Of a stretch of DNA of 64,000 nucleotides, positions 12,001-23,900 are shown piece by piece. The stretch spans positions 1-64,000 of the forward strand of contig BDIU01000032.1 in NCBI GenBank assembly GCA_002118135.1, in the 5' to 3' direction. The position numbers and the translations under genes were made by a program. Source of the DNA: Trebouxia sp. TZW2008. Its lineage: Eukaryota > Chlorophyta > Trebouxiophyceae > Trebouxiales > Trebouxiaceae. Positions within the stretch are counted from its first letter, which is position 1. Each line of letters opens with the position of its first letter. Below the pieces are notes generated by a model, which was given only the letters and a program-made list of their open reading frames with translations, was not told where the DNA came from and searched no databases.

Positions 12001-13065
12001 TCACAGGTCCCCAGCAAGCATTGCATCTAGCAATGAATCCATGCCACTGGGCGCCTTGCTTGTGTCTGCTGCTGCTTTGACTGCTGTCCCTAGGGTCGAT
12101 GTCGATTGATCACGAGCATGTGACGCCTCAGCTGCTGAAATGAGTGACTTGTTTTGCTGATCCTGAACACTCAGGCTGGCATGCGCTGTGCCTTCTGACA
12201 GGGACTCAGCTTTGTCATGCTTGTAGTGCTGCTCATGTAGCTGACTGGCTGACAAGGGTGGAGGCTGATGCAAGCTGTCATGCTGTGACTGCACAGCAGG
12301 CATTGCTGCAGCATTTGCCCTGAACATGGGCAAGACATCCAAGACTTGTGTTTCCATATCCATGATGTCAACAGGAACAGCACTGGAATGTACAGCCTCT
12401 GCCAGGTCTATGGATGCTGAATCCCTATTGCTGGCTGCTGTGGCAGAAGTGGTGGCGCTATCTGTGTCAGCAGAGGTAGTGGCTCTGTTTGCTGTGCTAG
12501 CGGCTTGCATAGCTGGCTCAGCGCTTGCATTTGCTTGCTGCAGTATACTTTGACACTCGTTGACCAGCGCTGCATCAGAAATGGCCAAAACTGCCTGCTG
12601 ATCACTGGTGCTGCAGACACAGGCGATGGTCTGGACAACATATGTACAAGCAGCCAAGGGCTTGCAGCAACAAGAGATTGAGTTGAGCTTCTGCTGTAGT
12701 CAGGACTGCATCAGGGAGCAGTACAAACTCACAGTTTATTGGCCTTCTCTTCAGAGGCTTTGTTTGTCTTGGGATGTGCAGCCCTTTTGAGAGGCAGCTT
12801 GCTTTGTCTGAGCGGCTTTCTATCTGCTGCTTGACTGATTCCCCGTATTTCTTTGGCAGGCGTCTGTTTGGTTGTTGGCTTGACCGGCTGATTGCCTTCA
12901 GACTTTCCCCTGAAGAAGTCCAGGCAGAACCTCAGCATATGTGCAGCAGCTCAAGTGCGGACTCATGGCTGAGCACCGAACGGCATACTCGGTTTGTTTT
13001 GCGGCCATGAACGAGGGCAGCTTCCGCTTCCTGGCGCTATTGGGAGGAACATCGTTTTGAGCCAT
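12001..13065 (-). CDS. Unknown protein with basic N-terminus and acidic C-terminus
   Basis: I do not recognise this protein. Three exons, 13065-12989, 12930-12733 and 12610-12001, join in phase to 294 residues. The N-terminus is basic (SARKRKLPSF) and is followed by KQTEFCLDFFRGK, a Lys/Pro-rich segment to about residue 90, then an Ala/Ser/Gln-rich, probably disordered region. It ends with a short hydrophobic-acidic motif, MDSLLDAMLAGDL. The composition suggests a nuclear protein. The LDFF element spans the first splice junction and recalls the Phe-Phe end of PCNA-interacting peptides, but the glutamine and spacing do not fit the consensus, so this is only a suggestion. The start was chosen because the ATG at 13065 opens a frame that splices cleanly. 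Confidence 0.75.
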
Positions 13066-13481
13066 GTCAGACAGAAACCTCTCGCACTAGCGTCGCATTG
13101 CCATCCGCAGACCCAATACGTTTGTAAGACCGCAGGGCAATGGGGTTTGCGAATTTGTGATGCAGCAACGCGCATGCATGAGCATTCAGAGAATGGAATT
13201 GCATGCATCAGTGCAGGCATGATACACAGAAGTTGTGTGTGAGAAGCTCATACTCAGAGTGCAAGTTACCTCCCCAAGCGCAGTTGCTGCACGGCCTGGA
13301 CAACATCAGAGACTGCTGAATAATGTGCACTTGAGTCCCTAGACATATCTCTCTCTAGACCAGAGACCTTCAGCATTTGCAAAGCAATGATGAGCAGTGG
13401 CGGCAAGCTATAAAAGATTAGGAATCATGAGAATGGCAAAATTACACAGTTGCATGAGCTTGGTGCATCTCGAGGTAATTT
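13066..13481. other. Intergenic region
   Basis: This stretch lies between two minus-strand genes and must hold the promoter of the unknown protein and the PKA-C 3' UTR. Nothing else is visible. Confidence 0.6.
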
Positions 13482-16400
13482 TCAAAAGTCAGCAAACAAC
13501 CTCTGCTCTGCTGCTGACAAGGCTCTATCATGCCGCAAGGGTGCCAGAGAGGTATAGTCATCAAAGTTGCTAGCATCATCTGATGCCTTTACTACAGGCC
13601 TGCAAGCAACATGCCATTTGTACAACTGTCTGTGCATGATGACAGCTGCAGGATACTGCCGTGTCTCATGCAGAGTCCACATGCTGTCCGAAGTTGTGCA
13701 AGCAGCAGGCAATGCAGATCAGTGTACAGACCGCTGGTGAATGAATCTATGAAAAGTGTGAAGTTCATTACATCCTGTATCCAGTCGAGGGCAAGTAAAA
13801 GCAGGCACTGCGGCTTTCAACTGCACACCTGATGGGCGGAGCTCCTTTCTGTGCTAGGCATGAGTCCCAGTCAAAGCTCTTGAACCAGGGGTGTGTCTTG
13901 ATGTCTGCCACCCCTCCTCGCAGGTTGCCAAACCTTTTGCTCAAGTCTGTCTGCAATGTTGCATGCCCTCTGAAATCTAGGCACAATTACACATGCCTTG
14001 TGGCATCCAATAATGCTGTTTTAATTGCAGCAACAGCAGCCTTGATGGTGCAGAAAAACAAAAATATGAAAGTCAGTACAGTGAGGCATCGTAATGGGAG
14101 CTCCCATGAGCAGACGCAGCCTGGGATTGCAGCCTTTAGAGCAGCAACCAGCAAACATTGAACCCAAGGGGGCTCAGCCTTCTGATGGTGGATGCAGGGT
14201 TCTTACCTGAAGAAGCTTGCGCACGAGGTCCCGAGCAGCAATTGGAAAGTAAGTCGGAAATGCAAAGCGGCCGGCCACAATCTTTTTGTAAGTGTTTGTG
14301 ACATCCTGATCAAAGAAAGGTGGGTACCTGCATAACAGTGAATTTAGAGTGTTTTTGTGTTGCTCGCTGACAAAACAAGCAAGCTAGCATGCACGCTGAA
14401 TGCAAGCTGAAGAGCATCTTACCCAGCAATCATCTCGAACAACAGCACGCCAAACGCCCACCAGTCTACAGGTTTGCTATGACCCTGCAGCGTATCTGTA
14501 ATGTTGATGAGAGCAATCTTACTGACACAGCCTGGGGCAGGCTTGCTGCTGCTCAGCGCATCTACTTAATTGGCATCCCAAGCTTGATGTGGGCGAACAT
14601 GATTTTGTGATGGTAGGCACAGCATCTTGCAGAAGAAGCAGTTACAGCTATATTGAGCTGTCACAAGGGGCATCAGCAATGCTGCAAAGATGCAATGGCA
14701 TGCAGCAAGCTCATGAAGTCAGACATGAGCACATGATGCATGGCGAGACAAGACTTGGGCCCCACACACCTAGCACCCTTGCTACAGTATGTCAACAACC
14801 ACTGCTTACACCTGCTAGCACAGGTGTCAGGTGTGTGTGTCACATTTTGTTGTCGTCATTATGAGGTCACTGATGCAGTCTTTACCTTGTTGAGGATGAT
14901 CTCAGGTGCGAGGTAGTCTGGCGTCCCACACAGAGTGTAAGTCCGTTGATTGGACACCACCTTTGCAAAACCAAAGTCTGTCATCTTGATGAAGCCTTTC
15001 CCGTCCAGCAACAGATTCTCTGGCTGCAGCAGTACACACTGTATCTAATAGAAGAAGAAGAAGAACAATAATGACACATTCCAGCTCATGTGCTAGATGT
15101 GTGTGGCCTGTATCTACATCAGGTCTGCAATCAATGAAGCAGACACAATGATGCAGACTTGTGATTGTTGTGTTTGCCTCGAGGCAGCTGCTGGTACAGC
15201 AACCCAAATTGATTGGAGAAAGTTGACTGCTCCTGTACGGACCTAGCTGAGGGGTTTGTGAGAGGTGAGAGGGCCCTGGGGTCCTAGATAGTGATCGCTG
15301 CCAATGCACTGGGCCTGCTTTTTCTCTTTTTCTAAGGGGTACAGGGATAGTATCCGGAAAAATTACGCTGAAAAGATAAAAGGACAATGGGCAGAATCTT
15401 TTACCGTATACCTTCCGAATACTACCCCCATGCCCCTGTACTTTTCTGAGCCTGCCTAGCATGTGTCTTGAATGGAAGCATGAAGCAACTGAGCACTTGC
15501 CTTCAAGTCTCTATAGATGATGTTCTGTTGGTGAAGGTACTCAATGGCAAGCAAAACCTCTGCTGCGTAGAACTTTGCACTCTCCTCAGGTAGCCTGCAC
15601 TCCAAGACAAACAGCACTGTTGATTTGTCTTGGAGCGCTGTCATACTGTACTCATGCAGGGCACAAATGGCAGCACGATGGAAGCGCACATTGCAAGCTG
15701 TGAAACTGCTGCTTGCAGGCCTTTCAAGGCGATTCAGCAACGCTGCTGTGCAGGTTCAATGGCATTGAGGTAGAGGTAGACTCGAAATGCCTATCATGAC
15801 ACAATGCAGGTGGACATGTGACAAGGCGTGAGGACAGAAAAGAAGGCTGTGGCAGCAGAAACTGGCTGGGAATGCTTCCATCATAGCTGACTGTCAACCT
15901 CAAATATGTGCATTCACAACGGCTTTCAAGTCTTTGGTCCGCAGAATGTGTACAATTGCTTATTGGTCAAGTCATACTTCCAACACCAGCTGCACCACTC
16001 ACCTCCCTTTGGCTTTGAGATGCTTGAAGAACTCTCCACCACAGCTGTATTCCAGTACAAAGTATACACAGTCATCATCCTGGAAAGATGCTAAAAGGTG
16101 CACCACAAAAGGGAAGTTCATCAGCTTCAAAACATCCCTCTCAGCTCTGAGATGCTCTGTCTGCAAGCACAACTTGTGTAGCTGCCACAAGGAAGGTCTT
16201 ACTGCTGCAAAAAGACTAAAGCTGTTTGTGACTGTTCAGATGTTGAAAAGCCTTTTAGGTGGCAGTCAAAGGAGCATGGCAGGTTGCACATATGCACATG
16301 CCTACCTGCTGATTTTTGATGACATTTGCTTTGGACAGGGCCTTGATGGCACATATGCGGCCAGTTGCGATGTGGGTTGCTAGTGACACCCTGCCAAAGC

Positions 16401-16677
16401 TACCTGTTCCAAGCACCCTGTCTATTTTGAAGTCTTTCAGCAAGCATGGCGGCAAGCTGTCACTTTGCCCACTGCCTGAAGTCTGCATCAAGGTCACAGG
16501 GCATGATTTAGAACAAGATGTACTGGAAATTTGAGCAGAAGCTGTGTGCAAAGCAAAGTGAAATGGTTTAGGTGCTATTGCAGTGCTTGCCTGCTCTTGG
16601 TTCTGTGCCTTCGATTTTGTATTCTGTGAGAGACCCAGCAGATTCGCAGTGGCATTGCGAGGCTGCAGTGATTCCAT
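13482..16677 (-). CDS. cAMP-dependent protein kinase catalytic subunit (AGC kinase)
   Basis: Eight exons (16677-16306, 16160-16003, 15594-15501, 15023-14886, 14484-14423, 14327-14207, 13950-13829, 13599-13482) close in phase to 394 residues. Visible features are the Gly-rich loop GTGSFGRV (90-97), the ATP lysine in AIK (112), YRDLK with catalytic Asp 206, DFG at 224-226 and the activation loop [11 protein letters not shown] with phosphorylatable Thr 238. The AGC tail ends exactly in FADF, the PKA-type C-terminal FxxF that docks on the kinase core. The first 80 residues are Ser/Gln-rich and not conserved. The intron after YRDLK appears to use a GC donor (AAG|GCAAGT). The ATG at 16677 opens the frame directly; an upstream open segment at 16907-16778 does not splice in phase. 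A cyclic-nucleotide-binding protein is transcribed divergently from 17965. Confidence 0.96.
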
Positions 16678-17964
16678 GGAAAATGTCAGTCGATCCGGGA
16701 TTGTTTAAACGTGGGCATAAGCAGGTGGTGTCCAACAACAGCTGTGGGGTAAGCCATCTCTTTCAAGGACAAAATACCTGTGAAACGGTGCGCTGCAGGC
16801 CGGTGCCCTTCGAACCGTAGGGTTTCAGATCCACCATCTCTAGAAGCGCTGCAAGCTACTAGCACGTTGTTATTTGCTGATGTGGCATGCAACGCATCGA
16901 CTTCCATACGTCACATTGCGCAAAATTCACACGGCGGCCCTGCAATTGCAGCCCGATGCAGCTATGAGCTATCGATAGACCTCGCTTGCTGACAGTGAAG
17001 AAGCGCGCACGGGGACTGCCTCACGGTCAGCGCTAGATCAGCAGTAAAAGCGGTTGACATAACGCCAACAGCAAAAATGTACACTCATCATGATGCAGCA
17101 ACATTTCAGCAGATAATGTTTCAAGTATGCCATGCAAACTAGGTTGTGTACCGGCAATCGATCTGCTTGGTCATTCGGGCTGCAGCATTCTCTTTCTTTA
17201 CTCTTGCCGTGGACACTTTACAGATCGGAATGCAGCTATGACATCGCATTTGCAGACCCCAACCATCTTGCTCTGAAGCACACACGTACAGCAGCTGATC
17301 TCTTGAAAATTATTGCACTTCGTGCTCTACATTACAGTGGCTGGACTTCCCAAGGGGCAGCCAGCCCCAGCATGCGAGCAATTCATTCACAGAATGAATG
17401 CCAAACAATGGCACGCCTTTTGAATGAGAGTCAGAGTCAAGTAGGCATGATTGAAACTGCGCACGCACCTCTGTTCAATACTGCAGAGGAGGAGCCAGAG
17501 AGAGAGAGAGAGAGAGAGTAATTTTACATGCTTCAGCTAGACATGCAACTCATGGTGAGATGCACGCTGAGTCGAAAGTCGAAACAGATGTAACGCACGC
17601 AAGAAACGCATGCGTTACGACGGCTGGCAGCTCGCCAAACAACTCGCTCAAGGAGGAGTTGCAGCAGACGTATGACTGAACAGGGCAAGACTTGGCATTG
17701 TTTGTAAGCACTTCAAGCGCCATTGTCAAAGGTGCTGCAGGAAGCGACGTAGATTGCACTCGGTTCTGCACTTACACACAATCACGACGCTTTCGCAGTG
17801 CCATATCGCTGACCCAGACGCCATCACGATCACAGCGCATCGCTCACAAATCAGGCTCTCGCATTCGATGCACCGCAGCGCTCTGTGAGGGGCCTTGCCT
17901 TGTGTCGAATCTGCGATCTCGGTTACACCACAACTCTTGAAGCTGACTTGCTGAGAAGGCAGAC
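16678..17964. promoter_or_regulatory. Divergent intergenic region, PKA-C / cyclic-nucleotide-binding protein
   Basis: These 1,287 bases separate the two start codons and must carry both promoters and 5' UTRs. The flanks near each gene are rich in CG dinucleotides. An (AG)n microsatellite sits at 17497-17518. An open segment at 16907-16778 (minus) may be 5' UTR or an alternative first exon. Confidence 0.5.
17497..17518. repeat. (AG)11 microsatellite
   Basis: A perfect AG dinucleotide run lies in the divergent intergenic region. Confidence 0.95.
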
Positions 17965-20900
17965 ATGAGCACTCCGCCAAAGACGTCGCCCAGGTCTCAC
18001 ACGAGTTTCAAGAGTAGCTTGTCGCCAAGGGATCATGTATCAGAGCCCAGTGATACTACACCTCCTGCCACCCCTCCTACAGACCTTCAGCATGAGGCCT
18101 CTGAGGTGGCAACTCCAAAGAGCAAGCTGACCAGGCGAGCCACCTTTGCCCCTGATGCTGACGGTAGCGGTCTCATCAGCACACTGCGTCAGCCATTGCC
18201 AAGAGAAAACACTGCCCAGCGTCAGTCTAGTGTCAGCAAACAGCCTAGCATGTTGTCGCAACCCAGCAAACAGCCTAGCATACTATCTCAATCCAGCAAA
18301 CAGCCCAGCTTGTTTCCACAGCCCAGCTTGTTTCCACAGCCCAGCAAACAGCCCAGCATTCTGTCACAGCCAAGCATTTTGTCGCAGCCCAGTATGCAAC
18401 CGCAGCTCAGCATAGCAAGGCAGCCAAGCATGGGCAAGCAGGCGGGCTTGCAAACACAAGGCAGCATGTTCAGACAGGCAAGCATAGCCAGACAGCAAAG
18501 TGCATCCAGGTTGCGCAGTCTCACGACCGCCAACCCAGCACTCACAAGAATGCAGATTGCAGTGCCATTTAATTACAGTTCGCCCAACAGTCCATATGGT
18601 TTGACAACAAGGCCTAGCATGGACCCAGGGGGAAGAATCCCCAGAAAGCGCTCATCTGCATCCCTTCAGACTGCAAAGACGCTCAAGATTGAGGACTTGC
18701 TGGATGACTACAAGCTGGCTGTCATGCGCAAGGCCAAGCCGGCTGAGACACAAGCTGGAGAGCATGCGTCACACCTGGATGCAGCCATGCAAAGCCTTAG
18801 CCTTGACTGGATCGCCAGAACCTATGTACGTCTGTGCCTTTTCACCAGCATGCTGACAGCCATGCAAGCCATTTGACCAGCATGTTCACAGCCATGCAAA
18901 GCCTTGACTGAAGTGCAAGAACATATGTTCGTCTCTGCCATTCTACCAGCATGCTGACATCCATGCAGGACCTTTCCCTCAGTCAACACCCACGAGTGAC
19001 TCAGCGACTGTTCTGTATTGCTAGGCTTGAAAGAAGGGCAAGCCAGGAGATGCCTTTCTAGCTTCAAGCAGGGCAGGTGCATGGAGAAGGCTGGAGTTTG
19101 CAGCCTCAATGCATAAGCACCAGCAAGACAAATGAACTTTGTACAAAGCAGCTATTAAGTTTCCAGGCTGAGAAAAAGGCAAAGCCCAGAGATGCCTCCC
19201 TGGCTTTAGGCAGGGCAGGCACACAGCTCAGGCCTGTGGAAAGGCTGGGGGGGACCCCTCTTTGACCCTTCCACCTCGTCCAGGTTAGGAAGCTCACATT
19301 CAAGGGTGACTCAGTAACTGTGCTGTGTTGGCAGGCTGAGAAGAAGGGGAAGCCAGGGGATGCCTTTCTAGCATCAGGCAGGGCGGGTGCGAAGCTGAAG
19401 CCTGTTGACAAGGCTGGGGGTGCCCCCCTGCTGCCCCTTCACCTCCCCCAGGCTAGCCAGCTCACGTCGGAACTTAGCTTAGTGAATGTGCTTTGTTGGC
19501 AGGCTGAGAAGAAGGGGAAGCCAGGGGATGCCTTTCTAGCATCAGGCAGGGCGGGTGCGAAGCTGAAGACTGTTGACAAGGCTGGGGCTACCCCCCTGCA
19601 CCCCCTGCAGGCCAGCAAATTGGCAGATAGCGTTCCTGTCCTGGATGCTTCAGACCCTGCTATGGCTGAGAAGTATGAGTCCATTGTTGCCCCATCAGAC
19701 AGAAGACCCCTCAAAAAGGTGGGTGCACCGGCCGTGCTTTGGCTTCACAAGCTGTGCTTTTCTTGTAGTGTGTGAAGTTATACTTGGACGCTCCACCAGC
19801 TGGAGTCCCTGACCTGTGGCTGCCATGTGCGCCTTGAGGGTAAGCAAACACTGCGCAAACCCTAATGTGTGCAGCCGCAGTTGTTGCAGCCGCAGCTGCC
19901 TACAACGGTGTTGGGCCGGCCCAACGTGTTTCTCCTAGCACATCTCTGTTGCCACCATGTGGCACGTGGTGAACTAAGCACAGCCTGCAAAAGCTGCTAC
20001 ATAGGCAAATTGGTTTAGCTGAATGGTGCCTGGATGATTGATTGGCTCGTGTGCATCTGGGCTGCCTTCCCTGCATTGCTGGTGCTCTTGCCGCACTCCC
20101 CACACTGAGTCTACAGCAGAGTAGCCTGGTGTATTGTCAACGCATACTGTAGCACACAGCAGGAGCCCCCGCTCAGCAGATGCACACCACTACTTTATGA
20201 TGCTCCTGCTGATGGCAGCATGCACACCACACTTACCTCACAACTGCATCCTTGTACGTCCCCTCCTGACACGCAAGGAGTGTTTGTTTGCCAAGTAGAA
20301 AACAAGCAAAGTATTGTTGCTGATGAGACGTGTCATTCCTGCTTTTGGTGATGATGCAGCTACCCAATCAGATGAAACAGTAACTCATCAAAGAGGAATG
20401 ATGGGGTTGTAGGTGTTGGCCAAAGCCTCCAATGAGAGGCAGGATGCAGAGATGGCTGAAGGTACCACAGAAGGTGGACTTCACAGCACAAGTCTCATCA
20501 CTGCCATCCCTACTGTTATGACTCTTGCCAGAAACATGATGACTTTTGCTTAGGTGTTGGCCAAAGCTTCCAATGAGAGGCAGGATGCAGAGTTGGGTCC
20601 TGTGCTGCGGGTGCTGCAGAAGGTGGACTTCACTGCAGCCCTGGAGTCCCCAGTGCTGCGTCAGCTGGCACGCTTTGTGATGTATGAAGCCTACCCTGCA
20701 GCTGACCATGTGGTGGTCAAGCAAGGCGACCCTGGCGCACTCTTCTACATCATTCTGTCAGGCAGGTGACTGCTTGACAAGCACTGCCAGTAGGTGAAAG
20801 GGCTCTGCACTATCTTTTTGTCTAATGCCAGGCTTGGTCTTCTGCATGATCCTGTAAAGCATGTGACCAATTGACCAGCAGTGGCAGTGATCAAAATTTC

Positions 20901-23900
20901 TGCCGTATGATCTTGCTTATTTGTGCACAATGTCAGGCATGCTATTCTACATCATCCTGTCAAATAGGTAACCATTTCAAAGGCAGTGGCAGTATGTGAA
21001 AGGTCTCTGCTTCTGTCTTGATACATGATGCTGGGTACACTCGTCTGCAATAGTTGTAACATGACGTACTATACCATGCTGCACGCTGCATTGATCACGG
21101 ACAGCGTCCATTAACAGACTGAGCAAGGACCCAGTGAAGGTGGTTGGCATTGTCCATCATGCTGCAGGTCATACCGGACGGATGGTCAGTTTCAACGAAG
21201 GTGACAAGCACAGACACCATGAAGATGTGCTCAAAGACACTGCAGAGCCCGACTGTAAACATCATGACCCACATCAGAAAGAATGCTGCAGGCTACATTG
21301 GGTGCAGGGTCAGTGTCCTTCAAAGTAGCAAGCAAGGACACGGCGACTGTGGCAGCTCAAGCCTTTGGAGAATCGGACCTTCTAAAGATAGTGTCAATTG
21401 AGGTGGCCATCAAGGGTATAATAAAGGGTTTGCACCACCATCAGCTATTGATACAAGCTGCATTGCATGCAGGGTCAGTGTCCATCAAAGTGGCCAGCAA
21501 GGACACAGTGAAGGTGGTGCGCACACTGGAGGCAGGGCAGGCCTTTGGTGAATTGGCTTTACTTAAGACCGGGGGCCGCAGAGCTGCTAGTGTGGTGACC
21601 ACCATGCCTTCAGAGTTTCTGACCATCGACGGCAAGCAGTACCAGCAGCTGCTGGCTCAGTTGCAAAGGGAGGAACTCAAGGCTAAGGTGGATGTGCTCA
21701 GACGGGCGCCACTTTTCAGGTTTGATTTCCGCTTCCTGTAATGCTGTCAGGCTGACAGCAATGGTTGCTGCTACTGTGGGAAGAGCTCAAAGCTAAAGTG
21801 CATGTGCTCAGACCGGCCCCACTCTTCAGGTCTGGCCTGTGAACATCTCACTTGTTAGCAGAACAAGAAACCATTACAGAAACAGGAGATAAAGGAGTAC
21901 AAGTCCACAGCTCGTGTTGTGCTAAGCTTATCTGTGTAAGGTTGAAGCAGCGTAGACAGGGATCATGGCAAAGCCTGTGAGCAAGAATGAAGAGAATAAG
22001 CTTTGCGCTTGCTGCTGCTGTCGGCTGTGATTGCTATGTTTCGAGCAGACATGCTCTTGTGCTGCTGCCAGCAATGGTTGTGTTGGGAAGCATGATTGCA
22101 GAGCTGTCTGTGGAGCGTCAGTAGGTTTGGCCTGTGCTCGACGCGTGTTCATGTTGGCCACCTGCTGCCAGTCATTGTTGCTTAGTGTACACATGTGCAG
22201 AGGGGGGAGCTGAAGGCCAAGGGGAGTGCTTTGACTGGCTCCACTCTCTAGGTCTGGCCTGTGCTGATCAGCCTGCCTCATCAGCATGAGTTGAACAGTG
22301 TTGAAGTTCCTAATCCAGATTCATGTATGAAAGTGCTTCTTGAGGGTTGCAGGGGTCTCAACTATATTACAGTAGCTGCAATGTTTTGCGCAGCTGGTTT
22401 GTTGTCCTTGTGACAGGACACTGCCTACCAACACAAAACCTCTGCAGGTGTCCACATGCGAGTACATGCATTCAGAAATTTACAATGAGTTCAGAGACTG
22501 GGCCGGACAGCAATCAGATCAACATCAGACCAGTCCAGGTAGGCACAAAGAACTCCCCAATGGTTGCCAAAATCGCAGCGTGTCTGTGGAATGCAAATGG
22601 GGCGCTAGTAAACATGGCAGGACTGCAGCGCTAAGCGACTTCCAGCCAGGACTACCACAGTGCGTGCACTGATTTCACAGTGACACAAAGGCTGTTATGT
22701 GCAAAGGTTGAATGATGGAGTACTGAAAACATGAGCAGGATTGCAGCGCTCAGCAGGACTCAGACAATGCAGCCACAGAGTGCATCTTAAATGAGCAAAT
22801 AACACACAAAGGCTTTTACAGGGTTGGACAAGGGGCAAACTGGAGAAGTTGGCAAGGCTGCAGCGTACGCCCTATGGCACAGCCAAGTTGAGCCAAAGCA
22901 GCCGCAGTGCATGCACTGTCTTCAACTCTGCATTGTTACTTTGAATCTGCAGGATGTCAACCATTGGACACTTGCAAGCATGGCTTCAACTTGTGCACTT
23001 TGTTGCTGCTGCATGCACCTGACTGGGTTATAGGACCTCATCAGAACCCACGTCAAGTATGATGATGATCTGGGCAGGGGCTGGACAATGGGGCAGCTTC
23101 AGAATTTGGCAGGGCTGGTGCAGCTGCAGCGCCTGCCCTACAACACAGTGGTGGTGGAGCAGGGCAGCCAGGCGGAGTGCACCTACTTCATCAAGTCTGG
23201 GGAGGTGCGAGTGGTGCGGCGCATGGAGGCCGCTGGGCCCTTCTGGGCGCGCCTCCATCAAGACCCCCTGCTTGGGCCCCAATACCACCCCACCTCATGC
23301 CTCAATCGCAGGTACCCACCCTTGTTGTTGCCCCTGTGGCACCTTGTACTTTTGGCAAGAGATTGTCCAATAACTCCTGTCATGATTGTGGTAACCATAT
23401 GAGCACCCCCTGCTGGGGCCCCAATACCAACCTACCTCGCGCCTCAGTCGCAGGTTTCTGTTCCCCCGCAAAGCCTTCTTTGATTGGGTCTGACAGCTGT
23501 TTGTGAGCATGTGTTCCCATTTTTGTGCATGTACTTCCTTATCCCTCAGATGCAGCTGCCCACCTCTGCTGTTGCTCTTGGAGGTATCTTGTAGAGTCAC
23601 AGCAGCCTCTTCTGCATCTGTGACTGTGATGCATGTTACAATCAATATCACACAGATTGCCTCTGCATTTTGTGAGGTGTACAGGAGCAAAAGCCATGCT
23701 GCCCTTTATGATGTGTCTGCCTGTCAGCTCACCAATGAAGTACTGTGAAGCAAAACTGCCGTGCGGCATTTGTCATAAATGCCCATTGCAAAACTATGAA
23801 TATTCTTTGCATGCTGACTGCAGCTACCAGACAGCTCCCTGCACCACAGTCCAGCCCAGCCGAACACAGCCTGCCATGCCTGTCATCGACGATGCACTCA

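Noticed and set aside
13482..16677. PKG or another AGC kinase instead of PKA-C
   Set aside because: No cyclic-nucleotide-binding domain precedes the kinase in frame, and the protein ends exactly at an FxxF, as PKA catalytic subunits do.
16800..16830. GGTTCGAA-like element as a tRNA T-arm
   Set aside because: No matching acceptor stem or anticodon arm could be found around it on either strand.
16778..16907. Possible first coding exon of PKA-C
   Set aside because: It ends in phase 1, while no acceptor upstream of the kinase exon restores the kinase frame without a stop. Treated as 5' UTR or alternative exon.
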